A DNA stretch of 64,000 nucleotides from Andrena cerasifolii (Eukaryota; Arthropoda; Insecta; Hymenoptera; Andrenidae). The position numbers were made by a program, and so were the translations under genes. The notes under the pieces are model-generated. The model made no database searches and had not been told where the DNA came from. It saw only the letters and a list, made by a program, of their open reading frames with translations. Location: assembly GCF_050908995.1 (NCBI RefSeq), contig NC_135122.1, forward strand, positions 12,874,501 through 12,938,500, read 5' to 3'. Each line of letters opens with the position of its first letter. Positions within the stretch are counted from its first letter, which is position 1. This document shows, in pieces, positions 34,919-47,195 of this stretch.

Positions 34919-37900
34919 CCCTCTAGAAGGCTGGTGGAGTCAGATCGTCACCGTCGGCGACGATCTCAATGCGGTACATAAACAAGGCGAGACTCTCTGG
35001 AGTCTCGTCGAATAAACAGAACTATCGATGACTGATACGAGGCGAAACTCTCGGACTCCTTAGCTTATTTAAAACGAGTTGAATAAAATTAAATCATAGT
35101 CTACTACACGCGGACACCCCCGTCGCGCCATTGTTCGTTTCGGAACCGAACATAATCTACGCTCATAATGTTTCGCGTTTTCGAAACTATGTTCTCATCT
35201 GCTGTTCTCCACAACGGAGACTACTTAGTAGGAGAACGTTGTTCCAACTTCCCTGCGTACTCTTCAACTGCAATCCACTGCAGTGTCCGCTCGATCGGGA
35301 ATAAACTCGCGCGCAACGACGGGGCCAACTCTTCACCCGCGACGAAAGCACAGTATTTTTACACCGCAGAAGAGGATTTATGGAGATTGCCGAAACCAAG
35401 GGATTGGCGACGACGCGATAATGCGCCTCGAATTTTCGCCAATCAGCTTTGTGCGCTTTCCGTCGGCAAGCAGAGCGCAACAAACGAGGCGCGAACGGAG
35501 CCAGGCCGCAGTTGTACCCCTTTTTTCCCCACCCCCGGTGCCTCCCTCTCTCGGTTCCCGCTTTTATTTGTCCTCCTTCTTTTTGTACTTCAAACGCAAT
35601 TAGTGCAGTCAACGTTGGCTGTACGCCGACGGGGGATTATAATGGCACAGCGCGCGCACTCGCGCGGCTAATGAGATCCGGAAAAATCAGGGCTTCGGTT
35701 TGCGCTCGCGCCCGGGCGACGCTTGTTAAATGACGCTCGTTTGAAGCCGGTTTCCGTGTTTTCAGCCCGCGATCGCCACCCTCTTTCCCGATTACAAGCG
35801 CGTCGGTCAGCACCCCTGCGTTCCAGCTGTGATTTCTTGCCGCGTAGTCGCGCAGCCTCGCCCCTCAGCGAAAAGGGGTTGAAAACGTCCGAGGGTAACC
35901 GCGGCGATGATAATTCACTCGCTGACGAAGCAATTACTTAACTGGACAAACGGATTGCCGATGTTTCTTCGTGTAAATGAGATCATCAGATACGAGGGTA
36001 GAAATCATATTCGACGTTGTGTGATTCGATGGAGATACCGCGTCTCGCCTTTAAAGGCAGGCGTCTCCGAAACTATTCATCAAAAGTCTAAATCTAATTT
36101 AAATTAAAACCGTGATACACGAGAATCTGTAATTGTGTCGATCATATACGACTGGCGTGGCAGTGAAGTGTCACGGTGGCACTCCCCAGTCGCAGCAGCG
36201 ATTCGTAGAACAGAATGTCGAGCACTGCACCCTGGCGGAGCACAGCCCCCCCCGGAGCATCGTTCGCGTGCACGCACGGTGCATCGTTTCTTCCACCGTC
36301 CCCGCATTCGAGCAACCCTTTGGAACGCGTCATTTAGTCGCGCCCGCCTCGCTCGCAGCGTGAGCGCGCATCTGCATACGGTTCGGGTGGCGTTCGTGCA
36401 GTTAAATGAGCAGGACCCGCCGCAGGCTGCGGCTTCCGTGTCGGCGAGGAGCGGCTGGGGCGACGGTGATCCGAAACCGCGAAAAGTGCTCGCGCCGAAA
36501 AGTTGTTTGCCGAAGCCCGAACACGCGGTAACCCATTTCGGCAAACCGGCCGAGATCGCCGGGCCTGGTCAAAGGACAAATCCATGCGCCACACCAGGAG
36601 TGAAAGCACCTTTGTTCTCGCGTATCTTTCCTCTTTGTCGCGTTTCACTGGCTCGTGAATTCCTGTGTTTACACCGTCGCGTCGCGTCGCTCCGTGCACA
36701 TCGCACAACGGCCAACCCGCGCCATGTATTAATTGTACTGTTCTCTTACGAATTCCGCCGCGGCTAATTCGTTCAAAACTCCGCGGCGAAGCACGACCCG
36801 CTCTATGTCCCTGCGGTGCGCCGTCGTTCGCGACCACCCGTTTGCCCACGATGTCGTTTCCATGCCTGCGGAATCGTGTTTTTTTAAACGATTTTAGTCA
36901 GCTTCGATCCCCTGTTTGTTTGTTTCTTGTGTGTATGTTTGTTTGGTTCTAATCTAGAGACTCAAGTTTAACCCACTTCCAACTAACCAATAGACTTGTA
37001 ACTTCACACGCGGATGTAGTTTGTATGGCAATACAAAATTATAAAGAAAACCAGATTATCGAGAAAAACAGATATTTTTCTGTAATTTCACTCTGTAAAA
37101 TTTTGAGCGGTGGCCGGATCGATGGGGACTTTTGACATATTGTTTAAAACGACCAAATAAAGGCCCATACAAACATTTAGCTTAGTGGGAATTATTCCGT
37201 AGATTGGGCAGATTTCTGTCTAATTTCACTGGACTACGTGGGTGGATTAGGAAATAGGTCGACGGAGGAGGAATGTTTGAGCGATCGAGAGAGTCACCTG
37301 GTAGCTAGCGTTTCGCGTAGGATCTTCCTAAGCGGGGAAAGACTAAGAGCGGGACGAACGTGAAACGATCGAGTGCCGAACGTCCGGTGGATAATTGAAC
37401 GGGGGGAGCGAGATCAGGGAGGTTCATGAACGAGGTGGCTTTTACTAACGAACGGCATTTGGTCATCGGCGTGGCTCTCGAGCGAGCACTCGTCCAGTTC
37501 GGTTATTTGTTCGGTCGGTTCGAGGGAAAAGGGAAACGAAAAAGTAATGGTGGGCGGCTTGACTGGACCGGACCAGATCTACTCGCCCTCGGCGCGGAAA
37601 AAACCACGGAGAGGGATAAATAGTTTATTTGGCTGCGCGGACAATGAAACATAAATTCGTGATGCCGATGGGAGGGTAAAGGGGATGGCCAGACAGCTCG
37701 ACGATTCATTGTGGTCTATCGTTTAAAAGAGATGAATGAAGATGCTGTCGGAAGGACAGAGGGAGGTGCCTGGCAACAGGGAGAAAGAGTGGAGGAGGGG
37801 CGAAACCGAGACGTGAGAGGCATTAAGTAAATAGAACAAAGGTGTTTCGGGTCTAAGAGGCTGAGGGGAGGGAAGAATTAACATCGCGCTGGGATGTAAA

Positions 37901-39283
37901 CGGCCGCGGCGCAGGGTAGCGTTAAATGGGATAAAGGTAAACTGGCGAAATAAAAATAAATTCGCGGATTCAGAGGTGGGACCCGAAGTGAGGGACAGCC
38001 TGCTTTGAATGGGGACATGCGTGTGAAAGGGTGTAGGAGGGGAAAGAAGAGCGTCTATTCATGCAGGTGCGTATAGAGGAGGGCAGGAAGATCCGTCGCC
38101 ACTTCGCGCTCGCGCTATCGTGATTTTTAGCGCCGAAGGGGGAGAAACGGGCGCAGCTGCTCCCGCCGCGGTAACAATACTAATAATAACGATGAATTGA
38201 ATTTTTTTTAATTAGGTCGTGGTCGCGTCACGGTTCACGCGCGTGCGCCTGCTTGTTTGCTAGGCGTCTTTCGTTACTACGCGGCATGAGAGCTTTTTAA
38301 TTAAAAGGCACGCCGCCGCGGTGGCAAATTAATTGTGCGCGCGTATTGTTTACTATTCGTTTCCCCGGGCAAGAGATTAATAATTTGCAGCGTGCGCGTG
38401 CACCGCGGCCGTCTGCTGAAAATCGTGCGCTGAAATCGTATAAGCACGGCAGAAACGGCACCGAATGCTCGGGTGAGCATTCTAATTTGTCGCGCCTTTG
38501 GTCCCGTTCGAACCAGAAACGCCTATTCGCTGCGAATAAATTGCAAGAGAGAAAGCTGAGAATCTGGTGATTAGGATTTATTGTAATTTCCAAGATTGCA
38601 GCCCCCGAGGCCATCGATAATTCGTAATTAGAGCGTCGAGCGCAGGGAGGCGTGTACCTTTCACGGGAGATTCGAACGTGGAGCGCGCAAAAACGCGCAG
38701 TGCTCGGGCCCCAGCTACTTTTCGAACAATTGACCTCGTTTAAGGGCGCTCGTCGCGCGACAAAGGGCGCTCGATGCTTAAGAAAGGGCGCGCAAAGCTC
38801 TCGCGGAGGGTTGCGCAGGTCAAATTGAAGTGGCGGCTGTTCCGTTGCGAAAAAAAAGGCGTCGCATAGAGCGACGTTTTATTTTGTCCCAGCGTCGTTT
38901 CTCACCGCCTCTCCTGGCCCTGCAGCGAGAGGCGAAAGACGTCGGTGCTCTCCCACATCTCGTCTTCGAGCCCCCGCAAGCGGTGCGGATTTCTTGGTTC
39001 TTACCGGCTGCCAGGTTAAGGTCTCTCGACCCGCGTCGCATTGTGCCTGAAAATGGCGGTCTTGTGGACCAAGGAATAAAGCTGAGGCGGCCGAACGCCG
39101 CTCGCCCGGGATGCAATTAACTCGGGACGAGACCGGGGCTTAATCCGCGAAACTCCTCGAGCGTCACGTGCTCTTCGATTGCCCGAGGAAAATCGTAGCT
39201 CGATGCATTCTCCTGCCGACGAGGGTTAGGAGGTTTTTCGCGAACTTCCCGTGTTCCGTCGGGGCTCGAATTAGAAGGCACTA
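34919..39283. other. Non-coding stretch
   Basis: Mainly GC-rich, with an AT-richer patch at 36,950-37,170 that shows no terminal repeat. No supportable exon or RNA gene. Confidence 0.5.
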
Positions 39284-40054
39284 AGGTAAATGTCCCAATT
39301 AGCGACCCAGTCATAATTATTGACACTTTATCCTTTTTATTTAAATATGAATAGTTTTCGGTTCGGAACGGGCGTTAAAAGTATTGAATTCGATTCGTGA
39401 ATATTCAAAGTATCTTGCTGATGGTTTCGCTAATGTATATCATAAGATATAATTAAGTAATTAATAAATGTTTTCACGTGTGTCAGCTACAAAGCCGTGA
39501 AAAAGTAGTTTCTTGTTACCGAACTTAAGAACGGCCAAATTTTAGGTACTAGGTATTTCTTACACGAGTATATTAATGTAAGAAATCTATATTCAAATAA
39601 GCTATAAACGCTTAAAGATCGCAGAATAAGGTCGAGAATCGCTGATTTTCGGAATTTCCGCGATTCTCGACCATACTCTGCGATCTTTAAGCGTTTATAG
39701 CTCAGAAACTAATCCTTCTAGTTTCTAAACAAAAATTCAAGTCGTTTGGATTAATTTTACAAAAGTTATGCGATTTTAAAGAGTGTACGATTATGGCTGT
39801 GAGCCACTGTATGCCACTATTTGGAACGAAGAGAGAATTGAAAGGTCAAAAATAGGTACACGTGCACCATGTAATATATTTATTATTAATAATTATATTC
39901 GAACAATTTCATCATGAAAAAGGGGCCTTTTTCATACTGGAAAAGAACCAGCCATATGACAGGCTATTAATAACTGCAATAAATACTTTTAATATGTAAA
40001 TATGTTAGAACGTGCGCGTAGATCTTATAGGGTCGCTAATTGGGACATTTACCT
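39284..40054. mobile_element. AGGTA-type non-autonomous DNA element (E)
   Basis: A perfect 25-bp terminal inverted repeat, starting AGGTAAATGTCCCAATTAGC and ending GACCC, lies at 39,284-39,308 and 40,030-40,054 with TA on each side. The 771-bp element is AT-rich and non-coding. It holds a strong internal hairpin (39,601-39,701). Unlike the GGGTA group, its right end shows no second copy of the terminal box at 17 bp. Confidence 0.85.
39601..39701. repeat. Hairpin with 42-bp arms inside element E
   Basis: Arms 39,601-39,642 and 39,660-39,701 pair at 40 of 42 positions around a 17-nt loop. The left arm begins GCTATAAACGCTTAAAGATC. It could be a nested older element or a source of double-stranded RNA if transcribed. 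Confidence 0.9.
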
Positions 40055-43000
40055 TACCCTTCCACTCGGGAAACCAATGATTTATGAAAGTTCTCGCTCC
40101 AGATCACGCTGATCAATTTACTGACGGGGCCTGATCGATTTCCAATTCATCATAAACCCTCGTTCCCTCGCGGGATTCCTCCGCGACGCTCCCGAAAGAT
40201 GCTCCACGCCGCCGGTCGGACGCAAATTGAGTTTAATGGTTAATCAGGGCGGCGTGTCAGCCTGCCAAATTTTTCGACGATAACGAAGGAAGTCCGACCG
40301 CGTCGATACCTCCATCGACCTTCGACCCGCGATGTATATATCAGCTGGAAGGGCATTCATCACTCCGGGAGCGGGTGCGCGGCCCCGAGGGGTTGAAATA
40401 TAACCGGGGCGACCGGGACGCATATTTTTTATTCCTATCGACGTTTAATTAAAAGTTGGCCGCGCCGTGCGTGAGAGAGAAATCATGGGGTGTTTGCGGT
40501 GGAGGGAAAATGCCGGGGAGAAGAGCCGTGGATGCGCATCGGTAGCACCTCGTCACGATTTTCATCTCCGCAACCCCTTCCTCGTTTCCTTCCTTCGTCC
40601 TCCGCTTTTTCGTTCTCGCAGAGCCACGGAAAGCTCCGTGAAGCGGAATATTTTTCTAGCGGGCAGCGATCTATGGGGGTCCCGGCGGTGCGTGCGTCTA
40701 ATGACGAGACGGGACCCACCCTTATCGGTCCCTTCCGCCCAATTAAAAGCGAGTTCTTCCGGGAGCCGCGCAAACGATTTGGTCAATGGGCTGGAAAGCG
40801 ATTTCGGACGAGATCCGGACGAGGACGTTTCGAACATCGTTTAATTCGAGAGTCTTGTCGACGTTCTCTCCCTCTCGTCTCTTCCCTCCTCTCCTTTCCG
40901 TCGCGACACTCGATGAGAATCGTTATCTCGAATCTTTTTCCAACGTGCAGCGGGGATGGCAGGTCGCGCTACGTGTCGCGTACCCGAGGAATGGGAATGA
41001 AAAAGGAACCAGGGGGCGAAAAGGTAGAAAAGAAAGTCTCGCGACGAGACGATACGTGGCACGGAGAAGTTTTACCTTTCTCGTTCGCACCGGAGCGTAG
41101 TGATGCTCGTCAAGAGGTACCAGGCAGCGGCGCGGTGTGTTATTTCATACCCGACGGCAGAGCTTTAGGCAATTTTTGTTACAGCGTAGGTTTCATCGAC
41201 AATCTTCGACGGCTTCTCCCGGGGTTCCCTTACCTCGATTATATCTGCCAGCAGCCAGGTAGAACGCGATGGAACGTAGACTATGCCCCGAACAATGGAA
41301 TCCATTCTACCTTTTCCCCTTTTCCCTCTCGCGCGGAACTTCTTTGGCGGGCCGCGTCGAGGGGAATCAAAAGGATCTTTTCCGCGATTGTTTCGTAAAA
41401 TTGGGCCGACCTTACGAAAAGATGCATCCCAGAAAAAGGGAGAATCAGGGGCTATCCAGTAACCCAATCCAGTGGGAGCCCCGGGATCGAGTTGAGGGTA
41501 CGGAATCTTCTTTGTCCCCCTCCTCCAAAGCTATAAATCCATCTTACGGTTTCATCAAGCCCCGCCGATCCCTGCGTTCGGAATGATTAACTCCCGCCGC
41601 GGGTAAACCGTGACAAAGCGGGGCTACCGCTGATTATAATTCAGAGCAGACGTCGACGGAATTCATGAAAACAGAGGACCTAGGCGAGCGCGGGTAGCAC
41701 GGCCGAGCAATTTCGGCTCTCCTCCGCTTGGAAACGGTCTCGCGAGGCCTCTCGACCTCCCATTCTCCTCCGCTTTCCGCGCTCTTATTCTCCGCGCACT
41801 TGATGGAGGGTGACAAAGGAAAGGAGTCGGCCTTCCACGGTAGGCTTTTATAGCGCCCCGCTGCTGGTGTCATCGTCGTCGTCGGCCCACCGAAAGTGGA
41901 AGCGGCGTCGATAGGGGACGGCGACGGCGACGATGGACCCGGTCCCGGCCGATGGGAGTTTATTACGAGGATACAAGGGGGTTGCTTGGGATCTGCTGAC
42001 TCGTGGCTGCAAGGAGATGAATAAGGGAGAAAACAGCAATGGAAGAACGGGAAGGGGCCGATCGAGTATCGCGTGTTGCGGTGCGGTGCGGCATCACGAT
42101 CGGAGGCTGTTTCGTGGCGATAGCTGCCCCTGCTCTTATAATAACTTAATACTGCCAGAGATACGTGGATTGAAAATCCGGGTGGATTGTATCGATGTCG
42201 TTGCACGTGAGAAACTTGCGCCTACATAAGTAGGTATTGCCCTGGGACTCTTGCACTTAGAAACGATGGAAAGAAGAGATTTCGGACATCGGATGTTTTC
42301 AATAGACGTTGCACACTGGAGCCACTTAGCAGGCGCACCTCGTAGGACGCCACTCTGGACCTTTTTTCCGCTCCTCTTCTTCTTACCAAGCGTCCACTCT
42401 TGCCTCTCTCCCTCTGCCTCGTCGTCTTCCGACCTCCACCCTCCACTTCGTGGCTACAGCTCACCTGTACTCTCGCCTCGAAACTCCCTACATCTATATA
42501 GATACCTATATACACAGAGGCACATATATACGCATCAGCTTCGCTGGCTGTGCCTTATAGAAAAGGGTAATCCCACCATCCACTTTTCGTCCCTCCGGGG
42601 ATTTCGAGAACGCTTTTCCGCTCGGTCGACCACCACCGCCGACGCCACCGGCACACTCCCCAACCACCGTGGGTATGAATAAATATTAGAATTTTGCGGA
42701 TAAGCCCCGTTTTACGAGGCGATACTTGTTTCCTCGACGGCGACGCCGGGCAGATCGATTGAACGATCGGTTTCTCCCTCTCTCCCTCTTATTCCCGCCG
42801 TCTCTCCTTCCGTCGCCCCGACGGCACGTTCCCCCTATCGACGCGTTATTATATTTCAGTTCACTGGCTGGAATCGTAGCCCCGGATAGTTTTATAAACG
42901 TCTTTTCCTCGTTAAATGAATGGAAAAGTATCAATCACCTCCGTGCCCCTCGTCGAAGTCTGCTCGGGTTTTCTCTTTTTTATTACGGGAGTCGTGTCCC

Positions 43001-45119
43001 CGTGGTTCCCGTTCCACTGTCGCGCTCGGAGTTCGTCTTTCCTATCTAGAGGAATTTTGATTTCACGTCTTTTTTTTATTTTGTAATTATTATTATCTTC
43101 TATTTTTTTGTGATTTATTTGATTTCATGTACTTGGCGTATTTTTTTTTTACTTTTTTGAAGTTTTATTTATGGAGATTGTGTTATCGATCGCGCGCGTC
43201 CAGATTCATCTGCTTTCGAATATTTTCCATCGAGTTTCGCTGGCCGTACGACGATTTAACCCCTTCTCGCGGCCGTCGTGTTCACTTGGGAAACTCTGCC
43301 GCCCGGCTGCATACACGGCCGCGTTAAAGAGGCACGGGGAAGTGGACGCTAGGCAGAAAAGAAAGAAAAGCCCCAGGAACGAGTGGACGGAGGAGGGCGG
43401 AGGCGGTGGTGGATAACCAACGGTTGGACAGGTACACGGGGTCAGCAGGAAAAAAAGTGGGTGGATAGGAAAAAGGGAGAAAAAGGTGGGCACCGACAGT
43501 GCTGCACTTGACGTATGGTGCACGAGATAAGCGTACAGATTGCGCAAGACTAGACTCCAGTTGCGGCCGCGGATCGAAGGCGAGGAAGGGGGTGAGGTCA
43601 AGACACACACCCCCGGGGCTCAGCCCCCGTGTCCAGAACTGTCGGGTAATAATATCGCTCTTTCCCTTATGCGCGTACATCCATTCCTGTAACCTATATC
43701 TGGAACAGACGAACCGTGGATAATCGATTCTTCGTGCGCAAGAATTATTGTCGCGTGGGTGTCTGACCGGTGACCCTGCGACGTTTGAATAGTCGACCGA
43801 TTATTCGAACGCGCCCGAGCGTGCCGGTACAACGACCATTCGCGGTGCGCGACAAGAATGGGACCAAGAGGAGTCGGATTAAATGGCACCGACTAGAAAA
43901 ACGGGGGTGTCCGAGGCCACTTAATCAACTGAATCTTCGAGTCATCGGGGGTTCCTACCGATGGGATAGAGCGATCTGAAGGATGACAGAGGCTGGTCCT
44001 CGGAGACAGGGAGGAACGGAGAGATACGGAGGCCGACGGCTGGAAAGAGACAACGAAAGGGAGAAGGTGTGATGGCTGGTGAAAAGGGATGGTGGCTGGT
44101 GGCCGTGGGGGTTGGAGATGCTTGGCATCGCAAAAGGGGATGCCGGAAAGACTAACACGCGCTTCTACACAGAGAAGCCGAAGCAGAAGTGCCGTGTACA
44201 CGGCCCAGGGACGTAGCCTGCCCGCCAAGGGTCCCAGATGCGAGCAACGAGAATACATAATTACAATGTCCTCGCGCCTGCTTGGGGAGGTTCTCTCGGA
44301 GGTTAGCTAACTCCACTCGGTAATCTAGACAATGTTACCCCTGGGAACGGTACCGCGAGCAAACGTATCCGTGGAAAAGCTGAAAGGAGATTGCACGGTA
44401 TATATACGGTGGCTGGGAGCTGGCTGGCTGCTGTGTTCAACTTCCGCGGCGGGTAGTAGCAGCGGATTTTACCGTGCAGCGCGCCAGTTCGATTAAGGTG
44501 TAGGGGATCGATCGGCTCGCCTCAGCGAGCCATAAACTTTACTCGCGTCGTTAGGAACGCGAATGGGTTCGATAATCGTTGCCGAGGTTTATTTTTTGAC
44601 GATTCGCACGCACAGCGGGCATTACGGGAAAAGAGGGGATTTAAGTGCCAATGTCGCGATAGAAGAGAACTGAGCAGAAGCGCGTTGCGTTACGCAACGA
44701 TCTTGGGCCGGCATTTTCCAGGAAGATAAGACACGAAACGCTCGAGTTGATTTCGCTAATCTCCAGTAAATCGCGGGGAACGCGATAAAATATGGATGGG
44801 GAACGCGGTGTTCCAAGCTGATTCAGGGAATCGAGGAAAGAGTTACGTTCGACCCATTCCGAGATATCTCTTATCGGCGACTTTTTGCCGATGAACAGTC
44901 GTTCGCGACGGGATGCGAAAGTGGAGGAATCCCAACTCGAATCTTTTTGCCGGTTCGAGTCGAAATCGAAGGCACTCTGGCCTCTCCCATCTCCCTCTCT
45001 AACCCCCTACCGAGAACGTAAACTCTTCGTTCCTCTGTCTGACGGGCGGAGGATTCCACTTGGACCGGGCAGAATTCACTAGACGACCATTAAGTTCAAA
45101 TTGCGCGGATGAACGCGAA

Positions 45120-45150
45120 GAGGGAGAGAGAGAGAGAGAAGGAGAAAGAC
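45120..45150 (+). repeat. (GA)n microsatellite
   Basis: Short GA run, GAGGGAGAGAGAGAGAGA, followed by an imperfect GA-rich tail. Confidence 0.85.
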
Positions 45151-46744
45151 GGACCCGCTCCAGCCGCAATTGCACCGCAGAAAGCTCCTGTCAGAGAGCG
45201 AAAGGGTGTGGTTTTATTCGGCGAGCGCGCCCGCTTCTTCCCTTTGTACATGTGCACGACCGAAATCGTTCCTATTCTTTCGCGAAGGACGCCAATGCCC
45301 GCAGGAACAGAGAGCGCAGAACGGTTTTCCCCCTCGCCGAGTATAAACGACTTACCGAACTCTAACGTACGACTCGTGACACCGCCCTCGTGAATAGGGC
45401 GCCCCCCGTCTGGACGAGGGCATCGAAAGTACCCCTGAAAAATTGCCTCCTCCGTCGAGTTTCCACGAGCATCCCACGGGGGGAACGAACGACCCTTGCG
45501 ATTTATTTTATCGGGTCGACTCCCAGTGTATCTGTATTCCCTGGCGATGGCTCTGTACCAGGCGGGTATCATCGAGCAGACGCGTCTCTTTGCATGGGCG
45601 AAATAAAAATCTGGAATTCTATCGCGGAAGTGCGATGCGTTAATAACATCGGTTACCAGAGAGCGCAGTTTCCAGTTCACCTGGGCGTGTTTCACTTTCG
45701 AAAGTTCTTCTTCCTCATCTTCCCCCGCAGTATTTCGATCCCTCAGCTAACTCTAGGATTTCCAATCGCTGTGTACAACGAGCCAAAGCTCGAACACTCA
45801 GGCACACGTACGCACACTGCCGTGAAAACGAGCCCAGAATTCCCGCAACTGTAACCAGTGGCCAGCGAAGTTCTCGGTCCTGACCGAGGAAATTCGAATT
45901 CCCGGCGGGACAATTAACAAGCTCAGTAACGCTCGCGGTAATCATATATTTGCCGTAAGCCTCAGCGTAACTGTGCTAACGTTGCTGCCGGTGCAACTGC
46001 GTTGCCCATTTGCAGAGGTGCCGTGTACGGGGCCTTCGAGAACGACCCCCGGCGTACCTTCGGCAACCTGCCTCGTCCGTGTTCGGCCGTTCTGCATGTG
46101 TAATCGGCCGTTCGTGTGAGCGTTTCTTCCTATGTCCACGCGGTTCGTGTTCCTCAGGTCCGCCCGTCTAGCCGGCACGGCGGTACGCACGCGTTTCTGA
46201 CACGAGTAATGCGCCTTACTTCGTCAGGCGAGGCTGGTGTGTGTCATCCAGGTGGTCGCGACTCCTCCACACAGGTATACTTCCCCGCGTACAAAGCTCC
46301 TCTCTAAGCCCGTGCACCACACGAGCGTGTGTCCTTGTGTCTACATCCTTAAGTCATGTTACGCGTCACTCAAGACCACGCTCCACCCTCCTGCTGACCA
46401 CCACCGACCCTCGCACACTTCCTGTTCGCGTACATGCGGTTCCACGGCACTAGCTACGTGTGGGCGCGGGGACAGAAAGAGCAGAGCGAACCCGGGTGGG
46501 AAGCGTGAGTGAGGAACAGAGACAGACAGGACGTGCGGGTATTAAAGCTCGCCATCTGGCTTTCCCGTGACCCGGTTCTCGACTTACCGAGTTTTCGTCG
46601 TTAAGCCCGGACTAAGCACGCGACAATCGATACCGCAGCGGTCGAGTTCACTCGGAAAAATCACCCACCCCTCTGGATCCCTGTGATTGTCCTCCCGTGT
46701 GTGCGCGAGCGTGTGCGGAGATGCGACAGACTTGCAGAGCGATC

Positions 46745-46757
46745 CTCTCTCTCTCTT

Positions 46758-46798
<41 letters not shown>

Positions 46799-46806
46799 GT
46801 CTCTGT
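46745..46806 (+). repeat. (CT)n microsatellite
   Basis: CT units over about 60 bp with two TTT interruptions and a GTCTCTG tail. Confidence 0.95.
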
Positions 46807-47175
46807 GTGGAATCACCGATGGGGTTAATACCTCGGACCAGGTAGTAATTAACTTTTTAGTCGGGCTCGCCTCGCAGGAAGCCAGGAAATTAATTGGAGA
46901 AGCCGTTGTTGTCAGACGCCAGTTTTTGCGTTAGCTTCAAAAAGTTTCGAGAAGTTTGGTTGCACGACGGCCGGCGAAAATGCATCAGTGAATTCCGCCA
47001 GCGGGCATTCGGCGATGTCAATGTTCCTCGGTGGCTCGTCGATCGCGACCGAGCCTCGAAGACTTTTGACGCGGCTCGAACCCGGGATATCGATGTCACC
47101 GAGGAGGGCCAGCATTAACGAAACCTGTGGAATATAGCGCTATTATTCAATTTATAATGCCGTCATAATACCCGT

Positions 47176-47195
47176 AAATAATTATTATTATTATT
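47176..47195 (+). repeat. (ATT)n microsatellite, short
   Basis: About five ATT units at the edge of an AT-rich patch (47,130-47,200). Confidence 0.8.

Noticed and set aside
36950..37170. AT-rich patch as a possible mobile element
   Set aside because: No terminal inverted repeat, target duplication or internal palindrome could be found.
40490..41398. 302-codon open frame, the longest in the window
   Set aside because: The translation is low-complexity Arg/Ser/Pro-rich, has no domain or splice context, and overlaps open frames on the opposite strand; GC-rich sequence gives such frames by chance.
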